Shown here in pieces: positions 56,552 through 64,000 of a stretch of DNA of 64,000 nucleotides. A program made the position numbers and the translations under genes. Below the pieces are notes generated by a model, which saw only the letters and a list, made by a program, of their open reading frames with translations, did no database searches and was not told the DNA's origin. The stretch comes from Enterobacter hormaechei ATCC 49162. GTDB lineage: Bacteria > Pseudomonadota > Gammaproteobacteria > Enterobacterales > Enterobacteriaceae. The DNA is taken from assembly GCF_001875655.1 (NCBI RefSeq), contig NZ_MKEQ01000001.1, positions 3,348,001 to 3,412,000 on the forward strand, written 5' to 3'. Numbering within the stretch: the stretch's first letter is position 1; the number at the start of each line of letters is the position of its first letter.

Positions 56552-57835
56552 TTAGAACGCGTAGTTGAAGTTGGTACCAAACAGCCAGGCTTTACCTTCA
56601 GAGGTAAACTCGTAAGGGCCTTCCTGGAAGGTCACTTTCTGTCCATGCATGTACGACACACCCGCGTCGATAGAAGCATTCTCGTTGAACGCGTAGGTTG
56701 CCCCCGCACTCACCCAGAAACGGTCCTGATCCGGAATCGAGATAGAACGTTTATCTGCCGGTACCGGACTGTCATCAAATGCTACGCCGGTACGGAACGT
56801 CCAGTTGTCATCCATATAATAGGTCGTACCGAGCGCGATACGGTAAGCATCATGGAAGCTTTCGTCTTTATAGAACAGCGTCTGGCCGTTGGTGCCGGTG
56901 GCTTTCAGCTCCTCGAACTGGCTCCAGCTGGTGTACGCCAGGCTGTAGTGAATTGCCCACTGCGGCGCAACGCGGTTGTAACCGGAGACTTCCCACATTT
57001 CTGGCAGATGCAGCGACAGTGAACCCGGTACGGTTTGATTCGAGGTACCCCATGGAATGGTGGTGCCTGCGCCCGGCACCATGCCGTTGACTGGGCTCAG
57101 GATGCCGCTTTTGTAATCGCCATCGAAATCAATTTTCACTTCTGAGCGATAGGTCAGACCCCAGCGGTTGTTTTTATCCAGTTCGTACAGGATACCGGCG
57201 TTCCAGCCGTAACCCCATTCATCACCTTTCAGGCTGGCAATTTTATTGCTGTTTTTCGGCAGTGCAGCGGTTTGCTCACCGGAATAACGCTCGATTTTGG
57301 CATCGGCGTAGACAGCATCAAAGCCCAGACCAAAGCTCCAGTTATCGTTCAGACGATAAGCGCCGCTCAGGTTAAGGTTCAGGGTGGTCAGGTCGGTTTT
57401 ACCGCCGTATTCCCCGGCTGGATAGTTGTTATTGAACTCCGTTGCCAGGCCATAGTTAGAGGTAACAGAGGCACCCCAACCAAACTGTTCGTTAATCGGC
57501 GCAACAAAGTGCAGGTTAGGTACCCACGCCGTCGGCGCAATGTTATCCGCCTTCAGATCTGCGCCGGTGAACTGTGATTTGCCAGAAATGTTGACATCAG
57601 GATCGATGTAAACCGCACCGGCAGAGAAGGTAGGGCGATCAAACATCATGATCAGCGCCGGGTTACGACTCGCATTGCCTGCGTCATCGGCAATCGCACC
57701 TTCCCCGGAATACGCACGGCCAAGGCCAGAGGAAGAAAATTCGTTTAACTGGAAGCCCGCTGACCAGGCGGACGTTGAGACGATTGCCACTGCAACTGCT
57801 AAAGCAGTTTGTTTGAACAGGGTTTTCTGGCTCAT
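56552..57835 (-). CDS. fadL: FadL, long-chain fatty acid outer-membrane transporter
   Basis: Outer-membrane beta-barrel channel for long-chain fatty acids and phage T2 receptor. 427 residues from the ATG at 57835. The signal peptide ([16 protein letters not shown] then A) is followed by the hatch region [20 protein letters not shown] with NPA box [12 protein letters not shown]. The C-terminal barrel ends in aromatic Phe ([10 protein letters not shown]). It is about 19 residues shorter than E. coli FadL (446); the shortfall is in the surface loop after [12 protein letters not shown] at 57841 is possible but sits too close to the ribosome site. Two FadR sites lie upstream. Confidence 0.95.
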   Translation of the reverse strand: MSQKTLFKQTALAVAVAIVSTSAWSAGFQLNEFSSSGLGRAYSGEGAIADDAGNASRNPALIMMFDRPTFSAGAVYIDPDVNISGKSQFTGADLKADNIAPTAWVPNLHFVAPINEQFGWGASVTSNYGLATEFNNNYPAGEYGGKTDLTTLNLNLSGAYRLNDNWSFGLGFDAVYADAKIERYSGEQTAALPKNSNKIASLKGDEWGYGWNAGILYELDKNNRWGLTYRSEVKIDFDGDYKSGILSPVNGMVPGAGTTIPWGTSNQTVPGSLSLHLPEMWEVSGYNRVAPQWAIHYSLAYTSWSQFEELKATGTNGQTLFYKDESFHDAYRIALGTTYYMDDNWTFRTGVAFDDSPVPADKRSISIPDQDRFWVSAGATYAFNENASIDAGVSYMHGQKVTFQEGPYEFTSEGKAWLFGTNFNYAF

Positions 57836-57925
57836 GACCATAACCTCATTGAGTTATTTTTATTCAATAATTGTTACATACCGTAACAGGAGCGCGAAGT
57901 GTAGGGTCTGAGGTATGACATACAA

Positions 57926-57961
57926 ATCAGACCAGTGGCGAGAGTATAGGTCTGACCAGCT
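57926..57961 (-). promoter_or_regulatory. paired FadR sites upstream of fadL
   Basis: On the minus strand AGCTGGTCAGACCTA (57961-57947) matches the FadR operator consensus well, and a second copy, ACTGGTCTGAT (57936-57926), lies 11 bases further on. E. coli fadL also has two FadR sites downstream of its promoter; acyl-CoA relieves repression. Confidence 0.8.
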
Positions 57962-58085
57962 GTGATGTTGCAAGTTTGTTTATTAATATTTTCAGATATG
58001 TTTCTTGAAACGAGATCTGGTTGGCAAAATTGTGACCAGTGCGATTCATCTGAAAAGGTGAATTTTGTTTTAGATCATTTTTTAG

Positions 58086-58101
58086 TGTGATATTGGTCAC
58101 T
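58086..58101. promoter_or_regulatory. CRP site between fadL and yfcZ
   Basis: TGTGA-TATTGG-TCACT, a near-consensus CRP site, 107 bases before yfcZ and about 250 before fadL. It fits CRP activation of the fad regulon and/or yfcZ. The 366-base gap between the two genes holds no other recognisable element beyond this and the FadR sites. Confidence 0.65.
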
Positions 58102-58207
58102 TATCCGATTTTGCGCCATTAACGGCTGGAGGGGGCTCGCGAGGGGGCGTAAAATAGCTGCATCGTGTTTTTCTCGCGCCCTGCGCGAATACAGAGGAAA
58201 TTGAGCT

Positions 58208-58492
58208 ATGAGTAAATGCAGTGCTGATGAAACCCCGGTTTGCTGCTGTATGGATGTTGGCACCATCATGGACAACACCGATTGCACCGCTTCTTACAGC
58301 CGCGTATTCCCTAACCGCGCCGAAGCGGAAGAGACGCTGGCCGCGCTGAGCCAGCGCGCGCGTGAAGTTGAATCCGATCCGTGCGAAATCAAATCCACCT
58401 TCACGGAAGTGGATGGTGGCGTGCAGCTGGATATCGACTTTGTGTTCGCCTGCGAAGCGGAAACGCTGATTTTCCAGTTAGGCCTGCGTTAA
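58208..58492 (+). CDS. yfcZ: YfcZ, DUF406 small protein
   Basis: Conserved 94-residue cytoplasmic protein of unknown function, identical in length to E. coli YfcZ. The cysteine-rich N-terminus (MSKCSADETPVCCCMDVGTI) is a family trait and could bind metal. The C-terminal half (ESDPCEIKSTFTEVDGGVQL) alternates hydrophobic and polar residues, suggesting beta structure. It is monocistronic, between fadL (divergent) and fadI (same strand). The CRP site upstream may act on it. Confidence 0.93.
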   Translation: MSKCSADETPVCCCMDVGTIMDNTDCTASYSRVFPNRAEAEETLAALSQRAREVESDPCEIKSTFTEVDGGVQLDIDFVFACEAETLIFQLGLR

Positions 58493-58507
58493 TTCCTGCG
58501 GCCTGGT

Positions 58508-58540
58508 GCCCTCACCCCAACCCTCTCCCACGGGAGAGGG
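58508..58540. repeat. dispersed CCCTC palindrome downstream of yfcZ
   Basis: GTGCCCTCACCCCAA lead, then CCCTCTCCC (58521-58529) / GGGAGAGGG (58532-58540). Full-length member of the family also seen after yfeX and glk. Confidence 0.8.
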
Positions 58541-58551
58541 CGCAAACACTA

Positions 58552-58579
58552 AAAACGGTAACCTACGGGTTACCGTTTT
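58552..58579 (+). terminator. rho-independent terminator after yfcZ
   Basis: AAAACGGTAACC / GGTTACCGTTTT long perfect stem with a short TACG-type loop and a T-rich end. It stands behind the CCCTC palindrome. Confidence 0.88.
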
Positions 58580-58679
58580 GCTTTTACCTCGGGGCATTTT
58601 CTTTTTCTTCTCTGTGCCTTAGCTCGCAATTTTTCGCTTCCCCGATTGGCTGAATGTAAAAAAATAGTTAAGACTATTA

Positions 58680-58696
58680 TCAGGTCAGACCACTTA
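58680..58696 (+). promoter_or_regulatory. FadR site upstream of fadI
   Basis: TCAGGTCAGACCACTTA matches the FadR operator core (GGTCAGACC-type; reverse strand GTGGTCTGACCTGA). It lies 35-51 bases before the fadI ATG, as expected for the FadR-repressed fadIJ operon. Confidence 0.75.
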
Positions 58697-58730
58697 GTGT
58701 GCGCGCAAAATTTTTTTACAGGGGAGTGTT

Positions 58731-60041
58731 ATGAGTCAGGCATTACCGCTTATCACCCGACACGGTGACCGCATTGCCATTGTCAGCGGGTTACGTACGC
58801 CGTTTGCGCGTCAGGCAACAGCCTTTCACGGTATACCGGCTGTCGATCTGGGAAAAATGGTGGTGGGGGAGATGCTGGCTCGCAGCGAGATCCCGCCAGA
58901 GGTTATTGAGCAACTGGTATTCGGCCAGGTGGTGCAAATGCCGGAAGCGCCCAATATCGCGCGTGAAATCGTGCTGGGCACAGGCATGAATGTTCACACC
59001 GATGCCTACAGCGTCAGCCGCGCCTGCGCCACCAGTTTCCAGGCAGTGGCGAACGTGGCGGAAAGCCTGATGGCGGGAACCATTCGCGCGGGGATCGCCG
59101 GAGGCGCGGATTCCTCATCCGTGCTGCCCATCGGCGTCAGCAAACAGCTGGCCCGCATCCTGGTGGATGCTAACAAAGCCCGCACTACCGGCGCGAAACT
59201 CAAACTCTTTTCGCGTTTACGCCTGCGCGATCTCATGCCCGTGCCACCTGCCGTTGCGGAATACTCCACCGGCCTGCGCATGGGGGATACCGCTGAACAG
59301 ATGGCAAAAACCTACGGTATCACCCGAGAGCAGCAGGATGCGCTGGCGCATCGTTCACATCAGTTGGCAGCGAAAGCCTGGTCGGAAGGCAAACTGACCG
59401 ACGAAGTGATGACCGCCTATGTGCCGCCTTACCGTGAACCACTCTCAGAAGATAACAACATTCGCGGCACCTCCACGCTGGCGGATTATGCGAAGCTGCG
59501 CCCGGCCTTTGACCGTAAACACGGTACAGTTACCGCAGCTAACAGTACGCCACTGACGGACGGCGCCGCCGCCGTGATCCTGATGACTGAATCCCGGGCG
59601 AAAGAACTGGGCATCACGCCGCTGGGCTATTTGCGCAGCTACGCCTTTACCGCCATTGATGTCTGGCAGGACATGCTGCTCGGTCCGGCCTGGTCCACGC
59701 CGCTGGCGCTGGATCGCGCAGGGCTAACGCTCTCCGATCTCACGCTGATTGATATGCACGAAGCCTTTGCCGCGCAAACGCTGGCAAACGTGCAGCTTAT
59801 GGCGAGCGAGCGCTTTGCCCGCGACGTGCTGGGCCGCGCACATGCCACAGGTGAAGTGGATCAGAGTAAATTTAACGTGCTGGGTGGCTCCATTGCCTAC
59901 GGTCATCCGTTTGCGGCAACCGGGGCGAGAATGATCACCCAGACTTTGCACGAGCTGCGTCGGCGTGGCGGCGGTTTTGGTCTCGTCACCGCGTGTGCGG
60001 CGGGCGGCCTGGGTGCAGCAATGGTTCTGGAGGCTGAATAA
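58731..60041 (+). CDS. fadI: FadI, 3-ketoacyl-CoA thiolase
   Basis: Thiolase of the FadIJ complex, used in anaerobic beta-oxidation of fatty acids; 436 residues as in E. coli. The acyl-accepting Cys is in [17 protein letters not shown] near 99, the catalytic His in [14 protein letters not shown] near 391, and the second Cys in [12 protein letters not shown] near 421. [18 protein letters not shown] near 20 is typical of the trifunctional-beta-like thiolases. Its TAA overlaps the fadJ ATG by one base. Confidence 0.97.
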   Translation: MSQALPLITRHGDRIAIVSGLRTPFARQATAFHGIPAVDLGKMVVGEMLARSEIPPEVIEQLVFGQVVQMPEAPNIAREIVLGTGMNVHTDAYSVSRACATSFQAVANVAESLMAGTIRAGIAGGADSSSVLPIGVSKQLARILVDANKARTTGAKLKLFSRLRLRDLMPVPPAVAEYSTGLRMGDTAEQMAKTYGITREQQDALAHRSHQLAAKAWSEGKLTDEVMTAYVPPYREPLSEDNNIRGTSTLADYAKLRPAFDRKHGTVTAANSTPLTDGAAAVILMTESRAKELGITPLGYLRSYAFTAIDVWQDMLLGPAWSTPLALDRAGLTLSDLTLIDMHEAFAAQTLANVQLMASERFARDVLGRAHATGEVDQSKFNVLGGSIAYGHPFAATGARMITQTLHELRRRGGGFGLVTACAAGGLGAAMVLEAE

Positions 60042-62188
60042 TGGAAACGACATCTGCATTTAACCTGGCTGTTCGCCTCGATAACGTGGCCGTTATCACC
60101 ATTGATGTGCCCGACGAAAAGATGAATACCCTGAAGGCCGAGTTCGGCGTTCAGGTGCGTGCGATGCTCAGACAGATCCGCGAAAACAAAGCCATTTGTG
60201 GTCTGGTGTTTATTTCGGGCAAGCCGGACAACTTTATTGCCGGGGCGGATATCAACATGATCGCCCGCGCGACAAGCGCTCAGGAAGCCGAAGATCTGGC
60301 GCGTCAGGGACAGCAGGTGATGGCGGAGATCCATGCGCTGTCGATACCCGTTGTCGCCGCGATCCACGGGGCCTGTCTGGGCGGCGGGCTTGAGCTGGCG
60401 CTGGCCTGCCACAGCCGCATTTGTACCGACGATGCGAAAACGGTGCTCGGACTGCCGGAAGTACAGCTTGGGTTGCTGCCCGGTTCTGGTGGAACGCAGC
60501 GCCTGCCGCGTCTGGTGGGCGTCAGTACGGCGCTGGAGATGATTTTAACCGGTAAACAGCTGCGCGCCCGTCAGGCGTTAAAGGCGGGTCTGGTTGATGA
60601 GGTCGTTCCGCACACAATCTTGCTTGAAGCCGCCGTTGAGCGGGCGCTGAAAGGTCGTCAGGCGAAACGTCCCCTGCCGGTGCGCGAGCGTATCCTCGCC
60701 GGGCCGCTGGGCCGCGCGCTGCTGTTCAATAGGGTGGGTAAAAAAACCGGGCAAAAAACCAAAGGGAACTATCCGGCAACGACGCGCATTCTGGAGGTGA
60801 TTGAAACCGGTTTATCCCAGGGGAGCAGCAGCGGTTATGCCGCGGAAGCGAAAGCGTTTGGCGAGCTGGCGATGACGCCGCAGTCGCAGGCGTTGCGAAG
60901 TATTTTCTTTGCCAGCACAGAGGTGAAAAAAGATCCGGGCAGCGAAGCTGAACCGGCTCCGCTGCGCGCCGTTGGCGTTCTGGGTGGTGGGCTGATGGGC
61001 GGCGGCATCGCGTTTGTCACCGCCAGCAAAGGCAAATTGCCCGTACGTATCAAAGATATCAACCCTAAGGGCATCAACCACGCGTTGCAGTACAGCTGGC
61101 AGAACCTTGATCGCAAAGTGAAACGCCGCCATATCAAGGCCAGTGAACGCGATAAAACCCTCGCGATGATCACTGGCACTACCGATTACAGTGGGTTCGC
61201 ACATCGCGATCTGGTTATTGAAGCCGTGTTCGAAGATCTGGCCCTTAAGCAGCAGATGGTGGCGGACGTTGAGCAGCACTGCGCGCCGCACACCATTTTC
61301 GCGTCAAACACCTCATCTTTACCGATCGGCGACATCGCGGCGAAAGCTGCGCGCCCGGAGCAGGTGATAGGGCTGCACTATTTCAGCCCTGTCGAAAAAA
61401 TGCCGCTGGTGGAGGTGATCCCGCATGCCACAACCAGTCCACAAACTATTGCCACCGTGGTGAAGCTGGCGAAAAAGCAGGGCAAAACCCCCATTGTGGT
61501 CGCGGATAAAGCTGGCTTCTACGTTAACCGCATTCTGGCGCCGTACATTAACGAAGCGATGCGGTTGCTGACGGAAGGGGAGAAAATCGAGCACGTCGAC
61601 GAGGCGCTCGTAAAGTTTGGCTTCCCCGTCGGTCCAATCCAACTTTTGGATGAGGTGGGAATAGACACCGGCACTAAAATTATACCTGTGCTGGAAGCCG
61701 CATATGGCGATCGTTTTGCGCCGCCTGCAAACGTTGTTTCTGCAATTTTGAAGGACGATCGCAAAGGCAGAAAAAATGAACGCGGTTTCTATCTTTACGC
61801 CGCGAAAGGGCGTAAAAGCAAGAAACAGATCGACCCTTCAGTTTATGCGCTTATTCCTGTTACGGGTCAGGGAAAACTGTCGGCGGTTCAGTGTGCTGAG
61901 CGCTGTGTGATGATGATGCTCAATGAAGCGGCGCGCTGCTTTGGTGAGCAGGTTATCAAAAGCGCGCGCGACGGCGACATCGGCGCCGTGTTTGGTATCG
62001 GTTTTCCGCCATTCCTTGGCGGCCCGTTCCGGTATATGGATACCCTCGGGGCGGGTGAAGTGGTTGCGATCCTGCAACGTCTGGCCTCGCAATACGGTCC
62101 ACGGTTTACCCCGTGTGACGAATTATTGCAGATGGCGGAACGGGCTCAGACATTCTGGCCCGCAAGGGAAACTGATTGCGTAAACTGA
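60041..62188 (+). CDS. fadJ: FadJ, enoyl-CoA hydratase / 3-hydroxyacyl-CoA dehydrogenase
   Basis: Multifunctional alpha subunit partner of FadI; 715 residues (E. coli 714). The crotonase domain (~1-190) has the oxyanion-hole stretch [15 protein letters not shown] and [20 protein letters not shown], and a catalytic Glu in [19 protein letters not shown]. The dehydrogenase part follows with Rossmann motif [20 protein letters not shown] near 310, the catalytic His in [18 protein letters not shown] near 445, and [13 protein letters not shown]. The C-terminal half is the tandem HCDH domain. Translation is coupled with fadI. Its long 3' gap leads to sixA. Confidence 0.97.
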   Translation: METTSAFNLAVRLDNVAVITIDVPDEKMNTLKAEFGVQVRAMLRQIRENKAICGLVFISGKPDNFIAGADINMIARATSAQEAEDLARQGQQVMAEIHALSIPVVAAIHGACLGGGLELALACHSRICTDDAKTVLGLPEVQLGLLPGSGGTQRLPRLVGVSTALEMILTGKQLRARQALKAGLVDEVVPHTILLEAAVERALKGRQAKRPLPVRERILAGPLGRALLFNRVGKKTGQKTKGNYPATTRILEVIETGLSQGSSSGYAAEAKAFGELAMTPQSQALRSIFFASTEVKKDPGSEAEPAPLRAVGVLGGGLMGGGIAFVTASKGKLPVRIKDINPKGINHALQYSWQNLDRKVKRRHIKASERDKTLAMITGTTDYSGFAHRDLVIEAVFEDLALKQQMVADVEQHCAPHTIFASNTSSLPIGDIAAKAARPEQVIGLHYFSPVEKMPLVEVIPHATTSPQTIATVVKLAKKQGKTPIVVADKAGFYVNRILAPYINEAMRLLTEGEKIEHVDEALVKFGFPVGPIQLLDEVGIDTGTKIIPVLEAAYGDRFAPPANVVSAILKDDRKGRKNERGFYLYAAKGRKSKKQIDPSVYALIPVTGQGKLSAVQCAERCVMMMLNEAARCFGEQVIKSARDGDIGAVFGIGFPPFLGGPFRYMDTLGAGEVVAILQRLASQYGPRFTPCDELLQMAERAQTFWPARETDCVN

Positions 62189-62269
62189 AGTCAAAGAAGG
62201 GTAAATCCTGTGGTGAATGAACCTGTTCTGGCGAAATTGTAAACAGAGATTGACTATACTTACGCCATT

Positions 62270-62339
62270 GAGGTAAAAAACAGCGTTTCATTCACCGAAT
62301 GGATCAGGCACAATGCCCGACCATCGGGTTTTCTACCTC
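62270..62339 (+). repeat. inverted repeat spanning the sixA leader
   Basis: GAGGTAAAAAAC (62270-62281) and GTTTTCTACCTC (62328-62339) are complementary at 11 of 12 positions, 46 bases apart; two smaller hairpins (CATTC/GAATG, CCCG/CGGG) fall between them. A possible -10 box (TATACT, 62255-62260) precedes it. It looks like a folded leader or a dispersed element; no known family is recognised. Confidence 0.5.
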
Positions 62340-62397
62340 AGAGCATTAATCGCGGGTAGTTAACGCCGGTGATTCTGGTTAACAAAAGCGGTGCAAT

Positions 62398-62883
62398 ATG
62401 CAAGTTTTTATCATGCGTCACGGCGACGCGGCACTCGATGCCGCCAGTGACTCAGTACGTCCTTTAACCGTCTGTGGCTGTGACGAATCCCGTCAGATGG
62501 CGACATGGCTTAAAGGTCAAAAAGTGGACATTGAACGCGTTCTGGTGAGTCCGTTCCTGCGGGCAGAACAGACGCTGGATGTGGTAGGGGAGTGTATGAA
62601 CCTGCCTTCCAGTGTGGATGTTCTCCCTGAACTCACGCCGTGTGGCGATGTCGGTCTTGTCAGTGCTTATCTTCAGGCGCTGTGCAATGAAGGTGTCGCT
62701 TCCGCACTGGTCATTTCCCACCTGCCGCTGGTCGGCTATCTGGTATCTGAGCTGTGCCCGGGCGAAACGCCACCGATGTTCACGACGTCCGCCATTGCCA
62801 ATGTCACCCTCGACGAAACCGGCAAAGGGGTCTTTAACTGGCAAATGAGTCCGTGCAACCTGAAGATGGCAAAAGCGATCTGA
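62398..62883 (+). CDS. sixA: SixA, phosphohistidine phosphatase
   Basis: Small histidine phosphatase, 161 residues as in E. coli, of the RHG superfamily. It dephosphorylates phosphohistidine proteins; ArcB was the first proposed substrate, and the nitrogen-PTS protein NPr is a more recent one. The catalytic motif is QVFIMRHGDAAL with RHG at residues 7-9. The second catalytic His lies in SALVISHLPLVGYL near residue 108. The Arg of VLVSPFLRAEQTLD is also conserved. It is monocistronic; the divergence of smrB downstream is convergent. Confidence 0.96.
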   Translation: MQVFIMRHGDAALDAASDSVRPLTVCGCDESRQMATWLKGQKVDIERVLVSPFLRAEQTLDVVGECMNLPSSVDVLPELTPCGDVGLVSAYLQALCNEGVASALVISHLPLVGYLVSELCPGETPPMFTTSAIANVTLDETGKGVFNWQMSPCNLKMAKAI

Positions 62884-62930
62884 CGTGACGTGCGATATGG
62901 CGGGGTGCGACGGCGCCTCCCGCCATCCTG

Positions 62931-63482
62931 TCAGGGCAATTCCGGCGGCTGCCACTCCTCCACTTCAATCAGTACCAGCAATGCGGCATCTCCGCCGTAC
63001 TCTTTTGGCGCCTGATGAAAAGCCATGACGTGTGGATGCTGAGCCAGCCACAGCGGTGTCTGCTGCTTGAGAATATGTTTGCCGTGGCCGTGCATCACGC
63101 AGGCGCAAAAAACATGCTCGCGACGACATGCCGCGATCAGCGCCCCCAGCTCCTGTTTCGCCTGCATCTGGGTCAACCCATGCAGATCGAGGAACAGCTC
63201 CGGCGAATAATCTCCCCGGCGTAATTTTTTCAGTTCAAAATGGCTGACGTCTTCGCGCACGTATTTCACCGCACCCTGAGTATTAAGCAGCGGCTGAAAC
63301 TCATCTGAAAAATAGTGGCTGTTATCGACCTGCTCCTGAAGCAACCGTTTGACCGGTACCTCGCTGACTTTTTTACGCTGCGGGCGATGGACAATGGTGT
63401 CGTGCGTGATTTGACGCGTCCCGGTCATCAGCTGACGGAAGAGAGCCTGATCCTCCTCGCTGAGCGATGTTTTCTTTTTCAT
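62931..63482 (-). CDS. smrB: SmrB (YfcN), ribosome-rescue endonuclease
   Basis: Smr-domain nuclease that cuts mRNA between collided ribosomes in E. coli; 183 residues. The N-terminal extension (~1-90: [20 protein letters not shown]) is the SmrB ribosome-binding region. The Smr domain has the DxH motif [16 protein letters not shown] near 98 and the GHGKH loop [19 protein letters not shown] near 130. It is divergent from prmB across 145 bases. Both genes act on translation. Confidence 0.96.
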   Translation of the reverse strand: MKKKTSLSEEDQALFRQLMTGTRQITHDTIVHRPQRKKVSEVPVKRLLQEQVDNSHYFSDEFQPLLNTQGAVKYVREDVSHFELKKLRRGDYSPELFLDLHGLTQMQAKQELGALIAACRREHVFCACVMHGHGKHILKQQTPLWLAQHPHVMAFHQAPKEYGGDAALLVLIEVEEWQPPELP

Positions 63483-63627
63483 TCGTCATTCTCATCTCGT
63501 ATTTCCGATAGTGTACCCGACTAAACGCATTTTTTAACCTCAAGCGGTACGTGTCATTGCTGATTTATCGCCGTCTTCATGGCAAACTAGCCGCCGAAAA
63601 TTATGCGAGCATGCCCTGGAGGAAAGA

Positions 63628-64000
63628 GTGGATAAAATTTTTGTCGATGAAGCAGTAAACGAGCTGCATACCATACAGGACATGTTGCGCTGGTCGGTTA
63701 GCCGCTTCAGCGCCGCCAATATCTGGTACGGTCACGGTACGGATAACCCGTGGGACGAAGCCGTTCAGCTGGTGCTGCCGTCTCTCTACCTGCCACTGGA
63801 TATTCCGGAAGACATGCGCACCGCGCGCCTGACCTCCAGTGAAAAACACCGCATCGTTGAGCGCGTGATCCGTCGCGTGAACGAGCGTATTCCGGTAGCT
63901 TACCTGACCAACAAAGCCTGGTTCTGCGGCCACGAGTTCTATGTCGATGAACGCGTGCTGGTGCCGCGCTCGCCGATTGGTGAACTGATCAACAACCACT
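63628..64000 (+). CDS. prmB: PrmB, ribosomal protein uL3 glutamine methyltransferase (partial)
   Basis: Methylates a glutamine in ribosomal protein L3. Only the first 124 residues are in the window; E. coli PrmB has 310, so the SAM-binding domain and NPPY motif lie past the right edge. The start is GTG at 63628 with GGAGGAA nearby. [20 protein letters not shown], the [20 protein letters not shown] block, and [20 protein letters not shown] match the E. coli N-terminal domain almost residue for residue. Confidence 0.94.
   Translation, partial: MDKIFVDEAVNELHTIQDMLRWSVSRFSAANIWYGHGTDNPWDEAVQLVLPSLYLPLDIPEDMRTARLTSSEKHRIVERVIRRVNERIPVAYLTNKAWFCGHEFYVDERVLVPRSPIGELINNH

Overview
This window is ordinary, gene-dense chromosome of an enterobacterium. 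Nearly every protein reads as a close counterpart of an Escherichia coli K-12 protein from the 52-56 min region, in conserved order. The best guess is Enterobacter (E. cloacae complex or a near relative). The reasons are E. coli-like synteny with many E. coli-specific islands absent, REP-type intergenic palindromes, and an ipdC gene whose product closely resembles the 552-residue indolepyruvate decarboxylase known from Enterobacter cloacae. I see no IS element, prophage, CRISPR array or frameshifted gene.

Layout, left to right. 1-7.5 kb: acrD (partial at the left edge), the nitrate/nitrite sensor narQ, divergent aegA, then nudK and ypfG. 7.5-13 kb: talA-tktB (pentose phosphate) and maeB. 13-17.6 kb: amiA-hemF, ypeA-yfeZ, yfeY and the DyP-type peroxidase yfeX. 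17.7-23.4 kb: sulfate/thiosulfate uptake and cysteine synthesis, cysPUWA-cysM, with pdxK right behind cysM. 23.4-28.2 kb: ptsH-ptsI-crr, cysK and the sulfate transporter cysZ. 28.4-33.8 kb: zipA, ligA, ypeB, and the divergent yfeH/yfeR pair. 33.8-37.5 kb: an FlxA-like small protein, a tRNA-Val x3/tRNA-Lys operon, gltX, yfeC-yfeD and two tRNA-Ala genes. 37.7-43.1 kb: the c-di-GMP phosphodiesterase pdeA, nupC, mntH and ypeC. 43.2-48.5 kb: an accessory pair (aldo/keto reductase and ipdC), then yfeO and glk. 48.5-54 kb: the pyruvate-sensing pair ypdA-ypdB, alaC, the 23-codon gene ypdK and lpxP. 54.3-64 kb: tRNA-Arg(CCU), yfdC, mlaA, fadL, yfcZ, fadI-fadJ, sixA, smrB and the start of prmB.

Functionally the window joins several linked modules. 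Sulfate enters through CysPUWA or CysZ and is fixed by CysK and CysM, whose PLP cofactor PdxK salvages. The PTS phosphorelay core and glucokinase feed glycolysis, TktB/TalA cover the pentose pathway, and YpdAB senses pyruvate. Long-chain fatty acids enter through FadL and are degraded by FadI/FadJ; three FadR-like sites are visible. Envelope genes (MlaA, LpxP, AmiA, ZipA, AcrD) are scattered among them.

The most informative oddities are at junctions. Compared with E. coli K-12, the eut, mur/ucpA, xap, fry/ypdC and argW-prophage/evg blocks are missing from their usual positions. The tRNA-Arg gene beside one of these junctions lacks an encoded CCA end. The aldo/keto reductase-ipdC insertion carries a LacI-family-type palindrome between the two divergent genes. 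I found no convincing undescribed multi-gene system.
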